From Ceratotherium simum simum (taxonomy: Eukaryota > Chordata > Mammalia > Perissodactyla > Rhinocerotidae), in NCBI RefSeq assembly GCF_000283155.1, contig NW_004454179.1, forward strand, positions 9,869,220 to 9,933,219: a stretch of DNA of 64,000 bases. Reading direction: 5' to 3'. Positions 60,301-64,000 of this stretch are shown here, one piece after another. The stretch's first letter is position 1. Each line of letters opens with the position of its first letter. Below the pieces are notes generated by a model. That model saw nothing but the letters and a program-made list of their open reading frames with translations, was not told the origin of the DNA and did no database searches. The translations under genes and the position numbers were made by a program.

Positions 60301-62752
60301 GTCATAGACCATCTAGCATTCATCAGTGCATTGAGATCTCAAACAGTGGAGAACGTGAGTGGATGGGACTTCTGGGCTTCCAGAATCCAAGATTCCGCTC
60401 CCTCCAGCTCCATACAGAAGAGTCAGAAATGGTCCACCATAACTCTGGGAAGCTGGAAACTTCCCAATATTGCTCCAAAGGCTAATGTGGAAATAGAGAC
60501 ATTTGAGTCATTTACAGAAAAAGGCTCTGCCTGCGGATTTCCGCGGCTGTCATGGGATCTGAAAAAGGAGAGGAACACTTCTTCCTAGCAGATGGTTAAG
60601 ACAAAAAATCAATATGTCAACAAATGAATTCTGACAGTCATTTGCTGAAAGGAATCAAATGGGCCTCACAAAATGTACACTGGGTCGACTGTTGTTCCCC
60701 ACACTCTCTGTCTATTTTCACTCCATGCTGACGGCCCATGGTAAACATTCAGAACTGCTCCCTCTATCCCCACAGAATGAGTCCCAACACAGTACAGCCA
60801 GAAGCAAGTGCTTTCTGCTCAGCTTGCCTAGAGGGCTCACACAAACGTGGGTGGCTCACAAAGATAATGAAATTTTCCATCAACACATATGTTATCAGAC
60901 CTTCAGATTCTACTTACAAAAGATTCATGCATCCAAAAAAGAACAGAGCCTTCTGTGGGGTATAAGGCCACCTAGTAATGGAAGCACCTTAGCTGTATGG
61001 TCCAAGCTGCAGATTTAACCAACACACACTTACATACACAACTCTGTGAAACTAGCCAAAATTCACTTGTTGTACAAGTTTTTAAAGAAGCTATTAACTA
61101 AGTACAAAGCACCCTTATCCATAGGCCCTATAGCATCTGTTGGTCCACCTTTATTATTACCTACAATTCTTTAACTCCATGCTTCCACGGTTCACTGTTC
61201 TATCTTTTCACTCCCTTCTCACAACTTAGAGGCCAAAACTTCCCAGTTTGTGTCTATAGCTAGAGCTTCAGATAATCTTCCCTTGGTGTCTGTGACATGT
61301 GATCACCCACTCGGGGGAAACTTAGCTGCATTGACCACCACCGCACCATTTGCATCTTTAACTGTTTTATCAGAGATCCAAGCTCTAAGGCCTGCTGAAC
61401 CTTTTATTCCTGACTCTAAAGAAACATGGATCAGACATAGCATAGTAACTATATGAAACCCACCAAGCTATTTTTTTATGAACAGAAAGGAGTGGTCTTC
61501 CACTCTTTATAGAAGAGTAAAAACTTCCACCTGCCAATAGAAAACAGTAGCTGCTGAGTGGATGTCGGGAACTCGATCTTAAAAACTGGATTCCCCTTGT
61601 AACTCTTGACAAAGCAACTTTTATTAACAGCTTTCTAACAATCTACTGCCTTCTTCTAAACTCAGAGACAAATTCTTTTTCATCAAAATATCTTAAGCTG
61701 AAAAGGTAATAAGAGAATTTTATTATTGATATTGAAAGATCCCAGGACACAGCCTGCTCACACAGAGGGATGCTTGTCCCCACAGATGTTGTCCGTAGAT
61801 AGATGTGTACACAGATGTTGTACACATAGATGCTTCTTTCAGACAAATGTACACAGAGACAGATGTTACTCACAAAGACAAATGTCCACCAGGAACACGG
61901 CATACACCAAAAGCTCCCGCAGGGTGGTCTTGACATAAAGTTCCCGGTTCTCAGCTGTGTTCTCAGTCAGGGTTGTTCCCCAAAGTCCTAAGGGGCATTG
62001 GAGAGATGCCCAGGATCCCCAGCAGCAAGATTCCTCTGAGTTACCCCACCCATCAGTCCCTGGAATTTACTCCCATTTCCACCCCAGCCCCTTTCCTCTC
62101 CCATCACCTTATCCCTCGCTGAATCTGGCTACTCTAACCACACCCGTGCCTGCCCTCCTCCATCCAGCACCCTGAGGTAGACAGGACTGACTGCTTCGGG
62201 TCATACATAATGAAGGCATGCATGGAAAGGAGGTCTTTGTTCCAGGTGGGGCAGTCTGAGGTATCATCACATCCATGTCCTCCCTCAAACTAGCTCGCAC
62301 ATACCCTTCTGGCCCCCAAGAGATGGCCATGCTAGGCTCTCCCTCTGGGAGACCACTAGACTGGCCTCTGTGTTCTGGGGCATTCAGCTCTAACAGACAA
62401 TTCACAAACCCCAAAGAGACACTGAGATTCCACCTCTTCTTCAGATCACATCCCCCTCGACAAAGCTTTTGGTGACCCCCTTCTGTTTCCCAGGAGAACC
62501 ATCCCTCCACCAGGTACCTCTGATACCACGACAGATCTGGAGGCAGCAGCTGGACACCAGGGTCCTGTGTACTTTCTCCTGGGGTCCATCTTTAGGCTTC
62601 TTGGGTTGGAGCTGAGGGGGGACCGCACTGGAGATGGTGCAGATCTTCAGCGTCCCATGTGGGGAGGGGGGACCACTGTAGGCGGGGTTTTCCCAGGCTC
62701 CGTTCCCCAGTTTTTGCAGCTCCTGCCCCTCGGGACTTTCCACAGCATTCAT
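27244..62752 (-). CDS. PKD2L1: Polycystin 2-like 1 cation channel (TRPP family)
   Basis: Sixteen coding exons join in phase to 2454 nt, 817 residues (human 805 as I recall). Human also has 16 exons. By family knowledge it is a tetrameric Ca-permeable non-selective cation channel of the plasma and ciliary membrane, known from sour-sensing taste cells and CSF-contacting neurons. Order: cytosolic N-terminus with Cys38-Thr39, S1 (about 98-120), the extracellular polycystin domain with glycosylation sequons NQS, NDS and NGT (about 125-330), S2 to S4, S5 ([20 protein letters not shown]), the pore with filter LGD at 521-523, S6 ([20 protein letters not shown]), an EF-hand loop [12 protein letters not shown] near 645-656 and a coiled coil near 700-740. 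No premature stop or frameshift is seen up to exon 15. The C-terminus in exon 16 differs from human through a frame change. Confidence 0.95.
27858..27942 (-). CDS. PKD2L1: PKD2L1 coding exon 15
   Basis: 85 nt, [20 protein letters not shown] and on to GWQDS. The acceptor is CAACAG. The donor GTAGGG was chosen because it restores frame to the homologous last exon. Without splicing here the frame would stop at 27769-27771, giving 806 residues with no homology in the tail. Confidence 0.8.
28249..28372 (-). CDS. PKD2L1: PKD2L1 coding exon 14 (coiled coil)
   Basis: 124 nt, [20 protein letters not shown] and on to APSPGM; the helix that drives trimerisation of the tail in the human protein. The acceptor is GCACAG and the donor GTGACT. 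Confidence 0.93.
28627..28745 (-). CDS. PKD2L1: PKD2L1 coding exon 13
   Basis: 119 nt, [20 protein letters not shown] and on to SGEEFYT. The acceptor is AATCAG and the donor GTATGT. A perfect GTGAGT inside the exon (28698-28703) encodes Val-Ser and is not the boundary. Confidence 0.9.
29229..29402. mobile_element. MER5-type hAT DNA transposon remnant
   Basis: Inverted ends CAATGGTTCTCAACC and GGTTTGAGAACCACTA enclose GCATTGGAATCACCTGGGGA, the MER5 pattern. In PKD2L1 intron 12. Confidence 0.8.
29530..29653 (-). CDS. PKD2L1: PKD2L1 coding exon 12 (EF-hand)
   Basis: 124 nt, [20 protein letters not shown] and on to DLEGER. The Ca-binding loop [12 protein letters not shown] keeps D1, D3, N5, D9 and E12. 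One codon is missing before the loop relative to the human sequence as I remember it (HLTEL for HEITEL). Confidence 0.95.
29914..30160 (-). mobile_element. ERE-type SINE, PKD2L1 intron 11
   Basis: Antisense copy with a 19-T tail at the left, two GCTAACATCTG modules and GGGCCGGCCCC at the right end. Duplications TGAAAAATCTTTTT at 29899-29912 and 30161-30174. Confidence 0.92.
30220..30815 (+). mobile_element. L2-type LINE 3' remnant
   Basis: Contains TTCAGACATCACCTCTTCCA and CTTGGAGGACAAAGACTTTG, ending GTTCAATATTTGTTAATATG, the L2 3' pattern. In PKD2L1 intron 11. Confidence 0.6.
30955..31165. repeat. Degenerate tandem repeat, unit about 20-21 bases (CAAGGTCAGAGGCCTATTAGC-like)
   Basis: Successive imperfect units: GGATCAGAGACCTACAGGC, CAAGGTCAAAGGCCTATTAG, CAAGATCAGGGGCCCGTAAG, CAAGGTCAGAGGGTTATCGG. 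It stops about 14 bases short of the exon 11 boundary. The plus strand has an open frame with a repeated Gly-Gln pattern, judged fortuitous. Confidence 0.8.
31179..31300 (-). CDS. PKD2L1: PKD2L1 coding exon 11
   Basis: 122 nt, [20 protein letters not shown] and on to EDFTNTLR. The acceptor is TTCCAG and the donor GTGAGC. A degenerate tandem repeat begins just past the donor. Confidence 0.95.
31511..31609 (-). CDS. PKD2L1: PKD2L1 coding exon 10
   Basis: 99 nt, [20 protein letters not shown] and on to LLKQ; S6 end and start of the cytosolic tail. The acceptor is CTCCAG and the donor GTGACT. Confidence 0.96.
31610..32468 (-). other. PKD2L1 intron 9
   Basis: No repeat or extra exon recognised in this 859-base intron. 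Confidence 0.5.
32469..32589 (-). CDS. PKD2L1: PKD2L1 coding exon 9 (pore)
   Basis: 121 nt, [20 protein letters not shown] and on to [13 protein letters not shown]; pore helix, selectivity filter LGD with Asp523 at the human number, and S6. The acceptor is CTCAG and the donor GTGAGC. Confidence 0.97.
32905..33086 (-). CDS. PKD2L1: PKD2L1 coding exon 8
   Basis: 182 nt, [20 protein letters not shown] and on to [10 protein letters not shown]4-S5 linker and S5. The acceptor is TTCCAG. The donor GTGTGT is weaker than the others, but the phase fits the next exon exactly. Confidence 0.95.
33266..33436 (-). CDS. PKD2L1: PKD2L1 coding exon 7
   Basis: 171 nt, [20 protein letters not shown] and on to NLFFAWIK; S3 end and S4 start. 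The acceptor is TGACAG and the donor GTACTC. Phase 0 at both ends. Confidence 0.96.
33437..34104 (-). other. PKD2L1 intron 6
   Basis: 668 bases, nothing recognised. A purine-rich block (33740-33900) is unassigned. Confidence 0.5.
34105..34333 (-). CDS. PKD2L1: PKD2L1 coding exon 6
   Basis: 229 nt, [20 protein letters not shown] and on to [11 protein letters not shown]2 and the start of S3. The acceptor is CCACAG and the donor GTGAGG. Confidence 0.96.
34453..34660 (+). mobile_element. ERE-type SINE, PKD2L1 intron 5
   Basis: Starts GGGGCTGGCCTGGTGGCAAA and ends in an 18-A tail. Duplications CAAGCAGAGGAGAA at 34439-34452 and 34661-34674. It lies about 100 bases from exon 6 and 65 from exon 5. 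Confidence 0.92.
34725..34949 (-). CDS. PKD2L1: PKD2L1 coding exon 5
   Basis: 225 nt, [20 protein letters not shown] and on to [11 protein letters not shown]; second half of the polycystin domain ([12 protein letters not shown]). The acceptor is GGCAG and the donor GTAGGT. Confidence 0.96.
34950..35910 (-). other. PKD2L1 intron 4
   Basis: Contains a MIR-like piece (about 35120-35235, TATCCACATTTTGCAGATGA). The pyrimidine-rich part 35390-35530 is unassigned. Confidence 0.5.
35911..36164 (-). CDS. PKD2L1: PKD2L1 coding exon 4
   Basis: 254 nt, [20 protein letters not shown] and on to [13 protein letters not shown]; polycystin domain with sequons NNQS, RNDS and NGT. The acceptor is GTCCAG and the donor GTGAGT. 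Confidence 0.96.
36170..36545. repeat. Degenerate CTGACC/CTGATC-rich intron 3
   Basis: The short intron 3 is studded with CTGACC, CTGATC, TTGACC and TTGATC at irregular spacing of about 10-30 bases, for example ACTCCCTGATCAAAATCCTG. It looks like a decayed tandem repeat. Confidence 0.5.
36601..36728 (-). CDS. PKD2L1: PKD2L1 coding exon 3
   Basis: 128 nt, [20 protein letters not shown] and on to SSMADFWN; end of S1 and start of the polycystin domain. It follows a 25-kb intron. The last residue is Asn, where I recall Asp in human. The donor is GTGAGT. Confidence 0.95.
38232..38446 (+). mobile_element. ERE-type SINE
   Basis: Starts GAGGCCGGCCCCGTGGCTTA, with the CAACTAGAAGGATGTG module and an AAATAAATAAATAAA tail. 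Exact duplications AGAAAATACGCATTA at 38217-38231 and 38447-38461. Confidence 0.93.
38672..38942 (+). mobile_element. ERE-type SINE with both 3' modules
   Basis: Starts GGGGCCAGCCCGGTGGCGTA. It has the GGGGCTTTGGGGAG module followed by a GATGTTAGCGCAGGGCC module. Duplications TTTTGAGTAGG and TTTTAAGTAGG. Confidence 0.85.
39901..40111 (-). mobile_element. ERE-type SINE
   Basis: Antisense, ending GGGGCCGGCC on the plus strand. Exact duplications TCAACCTGATTATTCT at 39885-39900 and 40112-40127. Confidence 0.93.
40255..40470 (+). mobile_element. MIR-type ancient SINE
   Basis: Core pattern GAGCTTTGGAGCCAGACTGA, then AAATCCCAGCTCTGCCACTT and GATTTCGCATCTGTTAAGTG. Confidence 0.8.
41030..41408. mobile_element. 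MER5-type hAT remnant split by a SINE
   Basis: AACTTTAGCATGCATCAGAA and ATCACCTGGGAGGCTTGTTA on the left, CCACACTTAGAACCACTG on the right, with the ERE copy at 41177-41381 inserted between. Confidence 0.75.
41177..41381 (-). mobile_element. ERE-type SINE inside MER5-like element
   Basis: Antisense copy with TTTATTTATTTATTT at the left and GGGGCCAGCCC at the right. Duplications TGGGACCACACTTA at 41163-41176 and 41382-41395. Confidence 0.92.
42000..42910. mobile_element. MIR-like fragments
   Basis: Two pieces have MIR landmarks: 42020-42110 (GAAGTAACTTGCCCAAGGTG) and 42690-42910 (TTATTAAGTAACTTGTTCAA). The sequence between is unassigned. Confidence 0.55.
43225..43500 (+). mobile_element. Old L1-type 3' fragment
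   Basis: GGGTTATTTATAATATCAAA, then AACAACCTAAATATCCTACA and GGAGTATAATACAGCCATTG match the common tail motifs of old L1 copies. Confidence 0.6.
43600..44110 (+). mobile_element. Unclassified LTR-like repeat
   Basis: The 3' part ACCTAGACAATAAATCCATT followed by TTTTTCTTGGGTTT looks like an LTR poly(A) region. Family not identified. Confidence 0.3.
44298..44551 (+). mobile_element. ERE-type SINE
   Basis: Starts GGGGCCAGCCCAGTGGCGCA and has two GATGTT modules. Duplications GGGGGCTTGCTA at 44286-44297 and 44552-44563. Confidence 0.92.
44677..44805. repeat. Compound (TA)n/(CATA)n microsatellite
   Basis: Alternating TATATA, CACACATA and TGTATGTATA runs without flanking gene signals. Confidence 0.9.
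46400..46815 (+). mobile_element. Unclassified ancient repeat, LTR-like
   Basis: CCCAGCCTCCCTTGCAGCTA, AAGTTCTGGCCAATGGAATA and GAGAGAAATAAACTATCTTA, then TTTAAGCCACTGTTATT, recur in mammalian genomes as I remember them. Family name not assigned. Confidence 0.5.
48487..48671 (-). other. Exon-like open segment of unknown origin
   Basis: 185 bases open on the minus strand, flanked by a good acceptor (CACATTCTTCCAG) and a donor CAG/GTAAAA. In the phase that stays open it encodes 61 residues, including [20 protein letters not shown] and [16 protein letters not shown], and ends [14 protein letters not shown] do not recognise it. It is not in the 16-exon PKD2L1 model: 185 is not a multiple of three, so inclusion between exons 2 and 3 would break the frame. 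It could be an exon of a nested transcript, a captured gene piece or chance. Confidence 0.3.
48800..49375 (+). mobile_element. Possible LTR remnant
   Basis: Has AATAAA (49284-49289) followed by a T/C-rich stretch, CTTGCCTCTTGCCTGTTGGC, like an LTR R-U5 segment. Ends not defined and no duplication found. Confidence 0.35.
49421..50068 (+). mobile_element. Solo LTR of a class I (gammaretrovirus-like) endogenous retrovirus
   Basis: Begins TGTTAAAGAAG and ends TTTTTAACA (TG...CA), flanked by the 4-base duplication ACAT at 49417-49420 and 50069-50072. CCAAT lies at 49521-49525 and AATAAA at 50016-50021. No internal viral genes flank it, so this is what recombination between two LTRs leaves behind. 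An ERE SINE and an assembly gap sit inside. Confidence 0.75.
49640..49898 (-). mobile_element. ERE-type SINE with 100-N gap, inside solo LTR
   Basis: A T run at the left, N at 49654-49753, then TAGCTGCACATCCTTCTAGT to GGGCCGGCC. Duplications CTAGAATAACTTCTTT at 49624-49639 and 49899-49914. Confidence 0.9.
51371..51870 (+). mobile_element. hAT-type DNA transposon remnant
   Basis: Starts CCAGTGGTTCTCAAACATTT and ends near CATCTTTGAGAACATTG, a weak inverted match. The inside is A+T-rich, non-coding. Confidence 0.5.
52850..53055 (+). mobile_element. MIR-type fragment
   Basis: AGCCCACTATATGCCAGGCA, CACTGTACTAAGTACCTTAT and ATAAGGAAATCGAGGCTTCT. Confidence 0.6.
53205..53925 (+). mobile_element. 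L1 LINE 3' end
   Basis: AAATTAAAAATAGAACTACC, CATATGATCCAGCAATTCCA, CAGCCATAAAAAAGGAAAGC, ending ATATCTCAATAAAAAAAG. Close kin of the L1 at 13490-17635; only the last 720 bases are here. Confidence 0.88.
54687..54879 (+). mobile_element. ERE-type SINE
   Basis: Starts GGGCTGGCCCAGTGGCATAG. Exact duplications AAAAAAGATAGCTCTA at 54671-54686 and 54880-54895. Confidence 0.93.
55195..55840 (+). mobile_element. Old L1-type 3' fragment
   Basis: TATCCAGTGTTGGTGAGGTT, then CCCTGGACATTCCCAAGGAA; decayed and non-coding. Confidence 0.5.
55872..56073 (+). mobile_element. ERE-type SINE
   Basis: Starts GGGCCGGCCCCGTGGCTTAG. Duplications AGACTCTGCTTCTA at 55858-55871 and 56074-56087. Confidence 0.93.
56190..56470 (+). 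mobile_element. MIR-type SINE with trailing simple repeat
   Basis: TTTGAGCCTGGCCGACAGTC, CTTGCTGCGTGGCCTTGGGC and GATTTGTAAAATGGAAGTGA, then an ATGGTGGTGGTGG run near 56450. Confidence 0.75.
56590..57110 (-). mobile_element. L1 3' UTR fragment, antisense
   Basis: GACTTTACTTTTTAGAGCAG, GTGGTGTACATTCTATGAGT and TGGCAACCACTGATCCTTTT are antisense L1 3' motifs. Open frames on either strand here are by-products. Confidence 0.75.
57405..57808 (+). mobile_element. Long tRNA-derived SINE with RTE/BovB-like tail
   Basis: Head CCCTGGTGGTTCAGTGGTTA has an A box and a later B-box-like GGTTTGTTTCC. The tail AGGAGTTGGAATCGGCTCGG resembles the 3' end of RTE/BovB LINEs. Imperfect flanking repeats AAAGGTGTGTATCCAG and AAAGGTGCATATCCAA bound about 400 bases. 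A fortuitous 164-codon frame lies across it. Confidence 0.6.
58690..58930 (+). mobile_element. MIR-type SINE
   Basis: TCATGTGCTAAGCACTGTGC, then GACCCAGATCACACAGCTGA and TTGAACCTGCTAGGG. Confidence 0.7.
58990..59480 (+). mobile_element. L2-type LINE remnant
   Basis: TTATACCTTATAAGGCCCTT, CATGACCTGCCCCTGCTTTT and CAGTTCAAACATCACTTCCT. Confidence 0.65.
59575..59810 (+). mobile_element. MIR-type SINE
   Basis: TTTACTATATGCCAGGCACT, GATGAGGAAATTGAAACCCA and GAAGTTAAGCAACTTTCTCA. Confidence 0.75.
61765..61868. repeat. Degenerate ACAGATGTTGT repeat next to exon 2 donor
   Basis: CACAGATGTTGTCCGTAGAT, ACACAGATGTTGTACACATA and ACAGAGACAGATGTTACTCA recur at about 35-60-base spacing, the last running into the PKD2L1 exon 2 splice donor. 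Confidence 0.5.
61874..61987 (-). CDS. PKD2L1: PKD2L1 coding exon 2
   Basis: 114 nt, [17 protein letters not shown] and on to [11 protein letters not shown]; most of S1. The acceptor is CCTTAG and the donor GTGAGT. Confidence 0.94.
62518..62752 (-). CDS. PKD2L1: PKD2L1 coding exon 1
   Basis: 235 nt, residues 1-78: [16 protein letters not shown] onward, with TLKICTISS holding Cys38-Thr39, positions reported in the literature for palmitoylation and phosphorylation in human PKD2L1. The donor is GTACCT. Confidence 0.95.
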
Positions 62753-63780
62753 GGGGAATGAGGTGTGGGACCAGGCACCTCAGGTACCCACTCTCACCTG
62801 GAGAAAGAGGGAGCAAAGGCCCAGCCCAGCCTAGCCAGCAGAGGGCAAAGGAAAGGGAGCCTGAGAGCAGCTGGTCTCACCAGCCTCTCCTCCTGCCTTT
62901 TGTAGGGGGAAATTTGTGCCTGCATTGGGGAGGGAGCAGATGGAGAGGAGGGGCGTGGTGAATGGCCATCAATCCTGCCAGGAGCTCTCTCTCTCCTGCT
63001 TGCTGCAAGTCCCAGGGGACAAGAAAAAAGGGGTTGGGAGGGAACTGGGAGACAGGGGTTTGACAAGGAGAGTGAGGTGAATATAGGAAGATATGGAGAT
63101 TGGGGGTGGAAGGAAGGAGGCGTGAAAGGGGCAAATGCTGGGGGGAGACTTGCAGATGGGGCCTGATGGAGGGATGGTCCTGAGTTGGAAAGAAGAGATT
63201 ATGAAAGAGCAATGGGAGGAGCTGGGAGAAGAGGGAGGCTGGTGGACTTCATTGCGGATCTGAGCTAATTTCCACTAAAAGCTCCTCAAAGGGCTGACAT
63301 GGATTGGGGTAGGGACCAAGGCCAGGGATGGAGACTGAAAAGTGCTGCCTCCCTACAAGGTTCAGCCAACGGTGTCTGAGGCTCCTCTAATGTCTCACCT
63401 TGAGCTGTCCCCTGGTGAGGTGGAGAAGGGGGCTCCTGTCGCTCACTCCATCCCCATAGCTGGGGGAAAAGGATAGTGGGGAGGAGCCCTGTTTCAGATA
63501 TTTAAGGGACAGGGTCTCTGACTGCTGATGAAGAGGGGAGAAGGAATGCAGAGTTCCAGATTGTCTGTGTCCTTTTTTCTGAGGTCTGCCCTCTCATGGC
63601 TTATGAGTGAGCTACACCAAAAGAAAGGTGTTCCTTAAGGGTATGGGGCTCGGCCTAGGGAAAATGCTAAGCCCCGATTGGGAGGATGCATCAGAGCAAA
63701 GGGCAGGACAGCGTAACTTGGGACTCCTTAAGGAGAGTGGATATCTGGACCCAGTTCAGCTGACCTCATCTTATTTATTT
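62753..63780 (-). promoter_or_regulatory. PKD2L1: PKD2L1 5' UTR and upstream flank
   Basis: Sequence upstream of the ATG, G/A-rich on the plus strand with few CpGs, unlike the other two promoters. That fits a tissue-restricted gene. The only TATA-like match is TTAAATAT on the minus strand (63498-63505), too weak to place a start site. Confidence 0.4.
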
Positions 63781-63784
63781 ATTT

Positions 63785-64000
63785 TTTTTTCTCAAGAATA
63801 CGCAAAACATTTATAAAAATCCACAATATATTGGGCTATAAAGCAAATTTGAACACATTTTAAAGAATTTAGGTTCTATAGACTACTATGCAACTATTAG
63901 GAATCAATAGCAGAGATAAGAAAAAATATTCTACTAGTATAACCATCGAGTTACAATAAATTTGGTTATAGCAAATTTATAATACAATACAATAAATTTG
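63785..64000 (+). mobile_element. L1 ORF2 fragment running off the right edge
   Basis: TTTATAAAAATCCACAATAT, then TATTGGGCTATAAAGCAAAT and GACTACTATGCAACTATTAG follow an L1 ORF2 stretch. Frame broken. Confidence 0.6.

Larger units (their letters stand above)
36729..61873 (-). other. PKD2L1 intron 2, about 25 kb
   Basis: About 70% of the gene span. Repeats inside are listed separately. Apart from the exon-like segment at 48487-48671 I see no coding exon on either strand. Stretches without a call (37000-38200, 39000-39850, 44800-46300, 46850-48450, 50100-51350, 51900-52800, 54000-54660, 60000-61760) show nothing I can name with confidence. Confidence 0.7.

Noticed and set aside
63498..63505. 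TATA box for PKD2L1
   Set aside because: TTAAATAT is a weak match about 750 bases from the ATG with no supporting initiator; not enough to call a promoter core.

Overview
This is a mammalian nuclear window of about 40% G+C by impression. It holds three spliced protein-coding genes, all on the minus strand. Read left to right in window coordinates they are the 5' part of CWF19L1 (coding exons 1-5, 4384-12090; the rest lies beyond the left edge), all of BLOC1S2 (five coding exons, 19142-25798) and all of PKD2L1 (sixteen coding exons, 27244-62752). This order and strand match the CWF19L1-BLOC1S2-PKD2L1 block I remember from human chromosome 10q24. All exon boundaries were placed by hand from translated homology plus GT/AG splice sites. 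The reading phase carries through every junction, giving an exact 142-residue BLOC1S2 and an 817-residue PKD2L1 model.

The lineage is shown by the SINEs. At least 17 copies of tRNA-derived Equine Repetitive Element (ERE) type SINEs are present, most with clear target-site duplications. This points to Perissodactyla (horse, rhinoceros, tapir). The dominant subtype, with a 3' half reading CAACTAGAAGGATGTGCAGC, makes me lean to rhinoceros, but that is from memory.

Layout: 1-12090 is CWF19L1 introns 5 to 1 and its CpG-rich promoter. 12091-18680 is intergenic and filled mostly by a 5'-truncated L1 (about 13490-17635) with two SINEs nested in it. 18690-25850 is BLOC1S2, with a CpG-rich promoter carrying a perfect NRF1-type palindrome. 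25850-27030 is the short tandem gap to the PKD2L1 poly(A) site. 27030-62752 is PKD2L1; its exons 3-16 sit in 9.5 kb, while intron 2 alone is about 25 kb and full of repeats, including a solo LTR with a SINE and an assembly gap inside it. 62753-64000 is upstream flank, ending in an L1 fragment.

The three genes do not form one pathway. CWF19L1 is an RNA-processing factor related to the lariat-debranching machinery, BLOC1S2 is a subunit of BLOC-1 and BORC (lysosome-related organelle and lysosome positioning), and PKD2L1 is a polycystin-family cation channel. I see no undescribed multi-gene system. The points most worth a second look are an unexplained open exon-like segment in PKD2L1 intron 2 (48487-48671), a rewritten PKD2L1 C-terminus, a probably false assembly gap at 1692-1791, and degenerate tandem repeats lying at or close to PKD2L1 splice donors.
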